From Gordionus sp. m RMFG-2023 (lineage: Eukaryota > Nematomorpha > Gordioida > Chordodea > Parachordodidae), in assembly GCF_954871325.1 (NCBI RefSeq), contig NC_088777.1, forward strand, positions 41,207,366 through 41,271,365: a stretch of 64,000 bases of DNA, in the 5' to 3' direction. Shown one piece after another: positions 54,954 through 64,000 of the stretch; within the stretch, counting starts at the first letter, position 1, and the number at the start of each line of letters is the position of its first letter. The notes under the pieces are model-generated. The model was not told the origin of the DNA. It searched no databases and saw only the letters and a program-made list of their open reading frames with translations. The position numbers were made by a program, and so were the translations under genes.

Positions 54954-56469
54954 ATATAAATAATTAAAATAATACAAGACATTTCTAAAAATAATATTTT
55001 TTAATACAAAATCTATTTATTACAGTATAAAATATTTTCGATTGCTGATATAAAAATTTTTTGAAGAATTACAAGTGAAATGGTTTTTAAAAACTACATA
55101 ATATAAAATAATTCTTAGCAACTTACATTGACAAAAGGTCAATAAACTAATATAACTCTCTGTAACCATTGACAATGTTTTATAGAATGGACTAATAAGG
55201 AAAATTTTATAGGCCTAACCAAATCAACAATTCTCGAAGAAGATATGAACGACCAATCCAAATCATAAAACTATATGGTGGTTAGAGCTTCCTCTTAGAT
55301 GATATAATGGAAGCTAGATAAGTAATCGAGAAAAAACTGTGAGATATTAAATTTCTAAAAGATTATCTTCCATTTTTAATGATATATAAAAGACTACACA
55401 GTTGACCATTATTGCTCATCTAAATTATGCAATCATACGCTCTCAGCAGCTGTAGTAATAATCTTAAATTACATAGCCACACAAATAATAGATGCTGGTT
55501 AATTTGCAGTCATAGCCATGACACTCACGATATTAACTCATATCAGAATTTATTATGCTAGATAAATTGATAAAACAAAAACACTAAAAATCTTTAGAAG
55601 AAATAATGTAAATATTTGAAGCCTTAAGTTATTTACAAGACAGGGATGTCATATTTGAAATGAAACATTTGTAACTTTAAAATAAGAACCAGAGTGATAT
55701 GATATGATAAAAGAAATTAATTAAGATTTTATATATTAATGTCGCACCACCTTTAGATATCTTAAAATAATAATAGTTTGTAATAATATCATAAACATAC
55801 TCGTATTAAAAATTTAACTCAAAACTGTTTTGCAACTAAGAAAAAAATAGCCCTCCTAAAAACACATAAAAAAGAGAATAAAAGTTATCTAATTTATTAC
55901 ATCCATTGTGGGATAAATAATAAGATGTTAAATTTTTAACAATATTTCTAAATAAATAGATGGCGTTAAGTATTTGAAAGCTAATTACTACTTATATTTA
56001 TTATCAAAAGCTTTTATTAATAAAATTATTAAAATATTAACTGTAATATATATATAAATGGCAAATACGTCTGTAAAAATGGCATTCTACCTAATATTTT
56101 ATAACCAATGATATATAATAGAGGATTATAAACTATATATTTACATACTTTTTATTAATAAATCTCTTATATTTATTTGGATTTGGACCTTGAAAATAAT
56201 ATTAGGAAGAGGCATGGTAAATTGATTAGTGATTTTAAACTCGGCTAATTACAATATTAAATTTGTTAATTTTCAATTAATATTTATTTAATTAGGGTTA
56301 TATAATAATTTAAATAATAAAATTCAATTAAGCCTCAACTGTTAATGCTAAATTAATATTTAGTAAGTGATATTAATTGTTAAACATGGATAATTATTTT
56401 ATTATACTGGTTGTTATATAATTTTTATATGTCGCATTCATTTAATTAACACAATTGATTATTAACTAA

Positions 56470-57414
56470 GTATCCCCCTCTTTCAGAATTAAAAAAGGTG
56501 TAAAACAAGGATGCACACTTTCACCTTTCTTGTTCAATATCATAATGTTTAAAATCATAAAAGAAGCTCTGGGAGCTGCAAATCTATTAGATATAGGTTC
56601 AAATGTTACAATAAGTGTGGAAAATCGAATAATACCTTATGCTGATGATATAGCCCTTGTGTCTACAAGTGTTGAAGAAACAAAATATATGTTATACTTA
56701 TTAGAAACATTAAGTTTGAGATTGGGTCTAAAAATAAACTTTAATAAAACTTTTATTCTTCCTTCCCCAAATGCAACTCAAAATTTAAATTTTACAATTG
56801 GAAGAAATGCAATTAAGATTGTAGAAAAAATAAAATATTTAGGAGTTATGCTTGACAATAAAGGATGCTGTAAAGAAGAATTGAAAATTAGAATACAAAA
56901 AGCGAGAGTGGCGTTTTATAAATATATGAAAATATGGAAAACGAAAGAGATTTCTGTACACACCAGACTAAGAATTTTTAATTCTACTATAATTACTATA
57001 TTATTTGGTGGAGATTTATGGGAAATTAATAAAACAGAAAATAGAAGATTACAATCATTCATAAATAACTGCCTCCGTACTATAAATGGTATCTTCTACC
57101 CAAAAGTAGTATCTAATAATAATTTATGGAGAATATCAAAACACACTCCAATACATATTACATTAAAGAAACGTCGCATTCAATTCCTAGCTCACATCAT
57201 AAGGAACTCAGACCATAATCTAGTTCATGACGCCATTACATGGATCTTCATTTATAATAGGAAAGAATATACAAAATATAAATCTCTATGGTATTATAAA
57301 ACCATAAAAGATATTATGGAACTAAACTTAAACATGAAACAATTTATCAAGTTAAACAACTGCAAAAATTCCATAAAGAAGCTCTTCAGAATTAAAGACA
57401 AATATTTTAAATAA
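56470..57414 (+). CDS. LINE reverse transcriptase C-terminal half (intact frame)
   Basis: An open frame of about 314 codons runs from the truncation point to taa at 57412-57414. It starts inside the polymerase palm (FRIKKGVKQGCTLSPFLFNI), then IIPYADDIALVSTSVEE with the catalytic pair, GLKINFNKTFIL, IKYLGVMLDNKG, and a thumb and C-terminal region with INNCLRTINGI and NNNLWRISKHTPI. No stop or frameshift interrupts it. It lacks the endonuclease and the N-terminal half of the polymerase, so it cannot be functional alone. It is clearly different from the RTE copy at 41404-44330. Confidence 0.9.
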   Translation, partial: VSPSFRIKKGVKQGCTLSPFLFNIIMFKIIKEALGAANLLDIGSNVTISVENRIIPYADDIALVSTSVEETKYMLYLLETLSLRLGLKINFNKTFILPSPNATQNLNFTIGRNAIKIVEKIKYLGVMLDNKGCCKEELKIRIQKARVAFYKYMKIWKTKEISVHTRLRIFNSTIITILFGGDLWEINKTENRRLQSFINNCLRTINGIFYPKVVSNNNLWRISKHTPIHITLKKRRIQFLAHIIRNSDHNLVHDAITWIFIYNRKEYTKYKSLWYYKTIKDIMELNLNMKQFIKLNNCKNSIKKLFRIKDKYFK

Positions 57415-57868
57415 AAAACATCTGGGCTTGTTTTTATAATGTTAATTATTCTCAAATAGTATTTCCCAAACCTTTTCAGGACTACCGAAATGTAATTGGT
57501 ATGCTCTTTAAAAAAAATTTTTTTTTTTAGTGTAAATTCACAGCATTAATTTTAAAAAATTAAATTTAAAATCAGCCACAACCCACCTTTAAAGTAATTA
57601 ACTTATACGCAGTTCTTGGGCATAGGCTCATTTTTTTGCCCCGCTCTTTTTCTTAAAGCCTATGGACGTCTGTAACATTTTTCGAAATGTTGCGCGTACA
57701 GTACGGCTTGCCCACAAACGTGTAGAGGGCTTCTCATATTTTTTTTAAAACTTTTACCCCAATTAACTTATGTTCCAATTAGATGGAAATGAGGAATACC
57801 TAGCGTAGCTCTGTTGTTTATTCAACGTCAGAGGGCATATGCGCTATATATCATGGATCACGGAACTT
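56474..57868 (+). mobile_element. 5'-truncated LINE inserted into an LTR
   Basis: The sequence between the two halves of the left LTR (after attaact and before cttcactta) is foreign to it. It begins inside a reverse transcriptase gene and ends about 450 bp after the stop codon, with no long A tail. A short shared word (aact) at both edges may be the target duplication. Confidence 0.75.
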
Positions 57869-58387
57869 CACTTAATAGTTTTATTTAAATTATTTAATAG
57901 ATTTTTTTTATACATAAAGAATAAATTTATTTTATTTTCAGTAAAATATTTTTAAAATAAATTTATTAAATAAAAGTTTTAAATTTACTATCTTAATTTT
58001 GTTCTTCTCCCTGCCAACCTTAACATGGTGGCAGCGGAATTTATAATTTTAAAATCTTTATGTCACTGGAATAATACCAAATGATGATCAAATGAATAAA
58101 TCAATGGCAGGAGAATTGAATTATTAAACTAGATATCAAACTAGACGAACTAATTTAAATTGGGCTATGATGACTTACAAAATATTCTAAATCCACATAC
58201 AATATGATTTTAGCTACTGAAACATAGTAAACTAGATGAAAAAGTTCTGGAATGTTATGTTTATTTCATTCTAAAAACATGTAAGAAATGATTAATTTGA
58301 AAAAGTGAAATAATTAAAATTTTAATTATAAAATCTTTAAAATATTTATAAAATAAAGATATTGTAAAAAATAAACACATATATATT

Positions 58388-58690
58388 ATGATATTATCTT
58401 TTCCGGAGTATAGCGGCAACATGCAATCTTATATTGCTAAGGCTGAGAATTTTTTTAAAGTTAGTAAGCTCAACAGTAGATGTGAGGCTATGCTATTGAC
58501 TTTTAATTTACCTGATAACATCTTTAACTTAGTTAGGGCCATATCGACAGATGAGGAGTTTGAATCTCCAGATGCTTTGCTGAAAAGGCTAAAATTATTT
58601 TATAAAAGTAATGATATAAATCTTATAAATAAAAATATTGATAAACATATAATTAATACTTATAAATTAAAGGAAATATTGTTGACATAA
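58388..58690 (+). pseudogene. gag-like fragment of the short LTR element
   Basis: A 100-residue frame with FPEYSGNMQSYIAKAENFF and LLTFNLPDNIFNLVRAI, the texture of a retrotransposon capsid N-terminal part. It is a fossil piece; the rest of the interior is more degraded. Confidence 0.5.
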
Positions 58691-59928
58691 TATCATTTGA
58701 AATAATTTTAGTATCTAAAGATAAAAATGATGAAAATATAAATATACCCATAAGATCACATGGTGAAATTTTAAAAGAGTAATATGACTGTAAAAATAAT
58801 GATATAAATCTTAGTATTGAAAAAATTAGTGAAAATGAAATAGATGAAATTCCCATATACAAAATTTTTAAAAAAATAGAATCGAAATCATTAAAGCTTG
58901 ACACTTACAAATATTAAAAAATCAAGAGAATAGACAATACAAATAAACATTTACCTTATATAATTAATGATAAAGTGGACGAATTTTCCAAATTTAAAAT
59001 TTTAAAAACAATGAAATCTAAATTATGTTTAAAGGACAAAACATATGTAAGCAATAATGACTACTTTAAAACATTATTTTTATTGAAGATAAAAGAAAAC
59101 AGTAATTTTGAGTTATTATTTGCTTTAAAAAATAAGGGCACAAAATTTAAATCTCTGAAGAGAGAAATGGATGTACAGACGTACATATCATCTTTTATTA
59201 AAAAATACATATAAAATAATTTTTTAAAACGCTTTAATAAAAAAAATAAATATAAAATAATACATTATGAAATCTATTTATAAAACGCGATATTGATAAA
59301 CGTAAACGCTATTATTTAAAACGCAATGTAAATAATATATAAATAAAACGCGACCAATTTTTTATTTTATTTTATTTCAATTATTCAATATGTGATAAAT
59401 TTATTCTGCTTCAATTATTCTTAATCAAATTCGATATTTTTTAAATTAATTCTATTTCGATTACTCGACGATTCTTATTCTAATACGACGTTATTCAATA
59501 ATACCTACATTCTAAAATCATTCAAAATCTTCGCATATATATTTAATAACAAACAATGATAATAATTAACAGAAGGGTGACAAATTCAAATCATATGAAC
59601 AACTAAACCCTTTTTTCGAAGATTTGAGGAATAAGACAAGATAAGAAAATTTACGAACAAAAACCAACTAATACTAGATATGACACTACCCAGATGATGC
59701 CATATATTGAGAACAACAGACTTTATGATAATAATTACAAACATCAGTTTAGACAACCATGGCAGATTTGACCAAATTATGGCAACAAAGATTTAACAAC
59801 AAAAATAACTATCATTTTCCAAGACGAAACTATGACAGATTTTATGATCAAAATAGATGGGAAACTCCTTGAACACGAAAAATTTAAGTCTAAAGAGAAC
59901 CTAGGCAGGGTTCCTTTAGAAGGTGGAA

Positions 59929-60181
59929 TGTTTAACATGGATAATTATTTTATTATACTGGTTGTTATATAGCGCAAATTTTTATATGTCGCATTCATTT
60001 AATTAACACAATTGATATTAACCTCACTTATTAGTATATTTTAAATTATTTAATACATTTTTTTTATATATAAAGAATAAATTTATTGTATTTTCAGTAA
60101 AATATTTATAAAATAAATTTATTAAATAAAAGTTTTAAAATAACTTTCTTAATTTTGTTCTTCTCCCTGCCAACCTTAACA
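59929..60181 (+). repeat. right LTR of the short LTR element
   Basis: This 253-bp copy begins tgtttaacatgg after the purine-rich agaaggtggaa and ends ccttaaca. It matches both halves of the split left LTR, which shows where the LINE entered. Confidence 0.9.
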
Positions 60182-61358
60182 TTAATATTCTATTTTTAAC
60201 ATGGAATTTGATTGCAAGCTGACATAGTGAAGATAAAATTTATATGTATTAATCTAATCTAATAATTAAAATAGTATTTATTTAATAAAAATTTAGATAG
60301 TCTTATTAATTTTTAAATTATAAAATTAAATATATATATATATTACTCAATAGAATTATAAAAGAAATCGTTCAGCAGGCAATCAAAAAATATTTATTTT
60401 TAGTTCAAGGGGATATTAAGGAGCTATTAAAAAAATTTTTTTGCTTCAGGGGGCTATTCAATTTTTTCAAGAGGCTCGAGCCCCTTTTCCCCACCCTAGT
60501 GACGCCACTGTTGACTATGATGGCATATTTTTATTTGTCATTTATTTGTCTGCTAGTTCAAAAGAGATTGCTAGATTAAGAATAAATTGGTATTATCTCT
60601 ATCAAGACCGACGGAATATAGAGCCCTTAGATCTCTTTCCAATTTCGGTATTTTCATGTCAACCATAAACTGATCAACTAAATAATCATTGACATCATTA
60701 AGATAAAGATAACGCTTGCCAATTGTTCTAATTTTATTCGCAAATTCAGCTAAAATTTCCGTTGATTATCGGTTAAATAATCTTAGGACATAATGATTTG
60801 ATTTCCTTAAAAGAGGTTCCAATAGAATCTGGATAGCAATTGCAATTAACTAGTTATTAATTTTTGTTGGCAAAGAATGTTAAAAAATATATCTATATAT
60901 TGAGATTCAGTTAGACTTACATCTAAGGAAACTGGCTTCAAAAAGTAACCAGATTGATCTCTTTCTATTGAATTTATCAAATTTAACAGTAAATAAGTTC
61001 GCCAATTTTCTTTTATTCCCTGTATTCTCACAAGGTATTACCACCATTTAAAGTATCGCCACCATTTTGGCTAAACTATCCATATAAATATAATTTTTTT
61101 TAACCTTTTATCTTGAATACTTAAGATAAAACTATAAGTATACCATATTTATTTGTATATTTTAAAATTGTCACATAAAATAAATAATTATCGTTTTTTA
61201 AACACATATTTTTAATTAAATAGAATGTTCCATTTTTTTATAAACAATTTAGTAAATTATTATTACAAATTTTATTTCTAATTTTAACCTATAATTAATT
61301 AACTATAAAGTATAAACTAAGATATTTTTTACCTGCCCATTTTCAGTTTACCTGTCCA

Positions 61359-61890
61359 CAGCGTCTACATGAACGGGGGAGTTATTAGAGGTTTGCATCC
61401 TATTTTTTCGAGGTAGGTAAGGGGTAGGTGGCTTTAATGGGGGTAGGATACATTTTTTGGGGAGTTATCTATTAAATTTTGAGATTAAATAGGACAAATT
61501 TATTGCTGTATGAATTAATGTTTTACTTTAGACCTATTATAATATAATTCATCAACCAAATCTATATATTGCAAACATCCAAATAAAACTTTCTGCTATC
61601 CTTAAAAAGTAATTTAAAAGGTTTAGACATTTTCAGCAAGCTCATAATGCTATAATAATAAATTCATTGTAAATGATGGGGGTTTTAATTGAATATATAA
61701 TCTAAAAAATAACTCCTTTATATTCACAAAATGTCGATAGTAGAGATAAAATAATTTAAGTTATACTTTTTAAATTTTCTGATAGAGTATCATTATAATT
61801 AAAATGTTGAAATTAAAAATAGGGGTGTAGTGTGGGCATAGGTTTTTGAAGGGGGTTTGCATCCTGTAAAATCCTGTCATGTAGACTCTG
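61359..61890. mobile_element. 532-bp non-autonomous hAT
   Basis: The ends cagcgtctacatga and, complemented, cagagtctacatga are flanked by perfect 8-bp duplications cctgtcca (61351-61358 and 61891-61898). Inside the ends are related motifs (gaggtttgcatcct and gggtttgcatcct). No coding capacity. Confidence 0.92.
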
Positions 61891-61898
61891 CCTGTCCA

Positions 61899-62925
61899 TT
61901 CTCCGACACGGAGTTGATCTACACATTTATCATATGGAAAAACAGCGCTATTTAAATTATAAAACTCATTTCACTGAGTGGATGTATGAGATGATGTTAG
62001 TTTTAAATTTATAAAATAAATATAACTAGTTTTATAGGAACGGATTTAATGTATTATTATATGGGGTTGGCTCAAAATATGATTTACTCGAAACTTATAT
62101 TCTGAATTGCTTGAAAAATTCATTTACGCACATTGTTATTCAAGGATATATGGTGGATATCAACTTAAAAATAGTATAAATCGATTTATGAGAAATATAT
62201 TATTAAATTTCAATATTTATCAAATAATATTTAATTAAAACCTAATATATGTTTTTTATGTTAAGAAGCATTTTTAAAAATATATAAGCACATATTATAG
62301 ATATAGAAATTTAGAATATGATTTGATATAATTCTGTTATTATAGATAACTGATACAATATTAAACATGATTGAAATCCCGCAGAAATTTATTCAATTAG
62401 GTCATATAGAAAGATCTATTGATAACTTTCTTTCTAGACCAGGTTTACAATAAATGATTTGATTTTAATTTAAGTTTAGAAAATAATAGAAAAGAGTATT
62501 TTATCGTGGTCCACAGCTTAGATTCTATTAATCATCAAACTGAACAGATATTGAACTTTTTATTAAATCTAGTACAAATTGGGAATATCCATATAATAGC
62601 ATCTATAGATAAGATAAATAATGGAACAAGTATATAAAAAGCAACTGAGACTTTATTTAAAATACCTTATTTTTATTTAAAAATATGATAGAATTTCAGT
62701 CAAATATGAAAAAAAGGAAAGGGTTGATATAATTTTTGTTTAATCATATTTCCATTTAGGTTATACATAATTTTAACCTTTGAAAGTAGCTAAGTTTCGG
62801 GTTTAATGACCTAACATTTAATAAAATATAAATATATTGAATATTTTAAAATCTTTTAAACCTAAAATGATTCTTTATCTTTCTCAATAAACTTTATTAG
62901 TTTAAAATCAATACACATTAATACA
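61899..62925. other. AT-rich stretch, nothing recognised
   Basis: Stop codons are dense in all frames. I see no exon, RNA gene or repeat that I can support. Confidence 0.45.
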
Positions 62926-63916
62926 CAGGGACCCGAACTGTTATTTATAACGGCTCATTTTGGTTACGGTTCAGTATGTAAAAAATTATGGTTACATTTT
63001 GGTTATGGTTCTTAAGAAGAAATTTATAAAGGTTCGGTTCAGCTAATTTTAAAGGTTTATAAAGGTTCATTATGATTAGAAATTTTTTTTTTTATTGAAG
63101 CAACACCATCTTCTAATTTATTTTTATTATTAACATCTATAAATTATATATATAAAAAAAATATAAGATTCAAAATAACCTTTAAATATATTATTTGAAC
63201 ATATAAGTAATATATTTTCTAATATAAATGGATTCCTTTTTGTTTTTTGTGACGATAACACAAATTTTAGCCCCGAACACAAATTTTAGCCCCAAAAAAG
63301 CCCTTTCTACAGAAACTTGTGTTTCGGGAACCGCCAGTCCTATAAGAGCAAGTTTATATAATTATGGATATTCAAATTATTTCTATTTCTAAAATATAAA
63401 AACTGAACCGGTTTAACCGTTTTTTTATAAAGGTTCTTTTTACTTTTTCAAAAAATAATTATATTAGTTATGGTTATGGTTCAGATTAGTGATCTGCATC
63501 GGGCCTAATTTTTCAAGCCCGGCCTGGACCGAAATTTTTTTTAAAAAAGTTTTGCCGGCCCGGTTTGAACCGGAATTTTTTTAAAAAAATTTACCGGCTT
63601 GGCCCGAATTTACTTAAATATAGAAATTAATTTTTATAATTACTCAAAATAAAAGACATATGTTATATGGCTTTTAGTTTCAATAAATAAAATCAAAAAT
63701 TTTTATTTTACATAAAAAATTCAATATAAAATTGATAAATTTAGATATATTTAGAAAAAATTCCAAAATCCGACCCGACCCAGCACGAATTTTTTAAAAA
63801 TATTAGGCCCGGCCCGAACCCGATTATTTTAAAATAGGGTATGGGCCGGGCCTAACTTTGCAGATCTCTAGTTCAGATATTTATAACAGTTTGTTATGGT
63901 TCACTCCGGGTCCCTG
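62926..63916. mobile_element. hAT remnant hosting a MITE
   Basis: The ends cagggacccgaac and, complemented, cagggacccggag are flanked by ttaataca and gtaatacg, which share the core taatac. Subterminal ggttcggttcag-like words recur. A 384-bp MITE (63487-63870) sits inside with its own duplication. The rest (about 600 bp) has no transposase. The ends resemble the cagggatc family at 2441-4531. Confidence 0.75.
63487..63870. mobile_element. 384-bp MITE of the TAGTGATCTGC hAT family
   Basis: The ends tagtgatctgc and, complemented, tagagatctgc are identical to the two ends of the transposase-bearing element at 16590-19220, and the subterminal zones carry the same GC-rich words (cgggcc, ggcccgg). 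Perfect 8-bp duplications gttcagat lie on both sides (63479-63486 and 63871-63878). It is a miniature derivative that the 16590-type transposase could have moved. Confidence 0.93.
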
Positions 63917-64000
63917 GTAATACGTCATGGATGTTTATATTGTGGTATCCACTTTTATATTTAATTGAGGTTTTTCTAATACATACTGTAAATTTTTAAT

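Larger units (their letters stand above)
56378..60181 (+). mobile_element. short LTR retrotransposon fossil, left LTR split by a LINE
   Basis: The left LTR (56378-58025, interrupted by the LINE at 56474-57868) and the right LTR (59929-60181, 253 bp) start TGTTnAACATGG and end CCTTAACA. They are flanked by 5-bp duplications ttaat (56373-56377 and 60182-60186). A primer-site-like tggtggcagcgg follows the left LTR. The 1.9-kb interior has only gag-like pieces (near 58388-58690 and 58975-59214) and no reverse transcriptase. It is broken and looks internally deleted, so it would have depended on a relative. The LTRs are similar, so its age is moderate. Confidence 0.85.
54706..60510. mobile_element. 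hAT element containing a nested LTR element
   Basis: The ends caagggcgtcgctag and, complemented, cagtggcgtcactag are flanked by perfect 8-bp duplications ttgactat (54698-54705 and 60511-60518). Removing the LTR element (56378-60181) leaves about 2 kb without recognisable transposase. The part at 55925-56185 is related to 44350-44565 in the hAT at 40373-44854, although the terminal sequences of the two differ. Confidence 0.88.
52500..61050 (-). mobile_element. outer Ty3/gypsy fossil split by nested elements
   Basis: Minus-strand remains lie in two segments. At 52500-54697 they run from the integrase (near 52.6 kb) through RNase H and reverse transcriptase (near 53.3-53.9 kb) towards protease. 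At 60519-61050 is gag-like sequence (YLVDQFMVDMKIPKLERDLR). The hAT at 54706-60510 separates them, and its ttgactat duplication marks the break point. The element is heavily broken (well over ten breaks) and is the oldest layer of the nest. I could not identify its LTRs. Confidence 0.7.

Overview
The window is a piece of a very AT-rich animal genome. The host coding sequence consists of multi-exon genes with GT-AG introns, and one exon series is unmistakably the tail of metazoan cytoplasmic dynein 1 heavy chain. The rest is dominated by transposons: many hAT DNA transposons with 8-bp target duplications, RTE-type LINEs, and Ty3/gypsy-type LTR fossils. I cannot fix the phylum from sequence alone; it reads as an invertebrate with moderately compact genes and introns swollen by hAT insertions.

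Region 1-23.9 kb (minus strand) holds the 5' part of the cytoplasmic dynein heavy chain gene. Fourteen coding exons, from the start codon at 23930 to the donor at 1322, keep phase perfectly and give the first 1106 residues of the tail; the motor domain lies beyond the left edge. The introns carry at least five hAT-family insertions. One of them (16590-19220) encodes a nearly intact transposase with a 43-nt intron and a single premature stop. There is also an unclassified element with 0.4-0.5 kb inverted terminal repeats (20963-22895).

Region 24-31 kb lies between genes. It holds a (CTTT)30 microsatellite, a heavily decayed RTE-like LINE (about 26.5-28.2 kb) and, directly behind it, a decayed array of about 160-bp repeats with strong strand asymmetry (28.2-30.3 kb).

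Region 31-39 kb (minus strand) holds a broken Ty3/gypsy element with 5-bp target duplications. It landed about 60 bp downstream of the stop codon of a seven-exon host gene for a BACK-Kelch protein of 445 residues. That protein has six Kelch blades and no visible BTB domain.

Region 39-64 kb is transposon-dominated. A hAT element (40373-44854) carries inside it a near-full-length RTE LINE whose 5' end is a tRNA-like sequence. Farther right lies a nest of four elements: a gypsy fossil (about 52.5-61 kb) holds a hAT (54706-60510), which holds a short LTR element (56378-60181), whose left LTR is split by a 5'-truncated LINE. At the right edge two more hATs occur, one with a miniature hAT inserted into it with perfect 8-bp duplications.

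I found no tRNA, rRNA, CRISPR or prokaryotic features. The two host genes are unrelated in function: a microtubule motor and a probable ubiquitin-ligase-type adaptor. The best candidates for new biology are the transposon architectures rather than a new host pathway.
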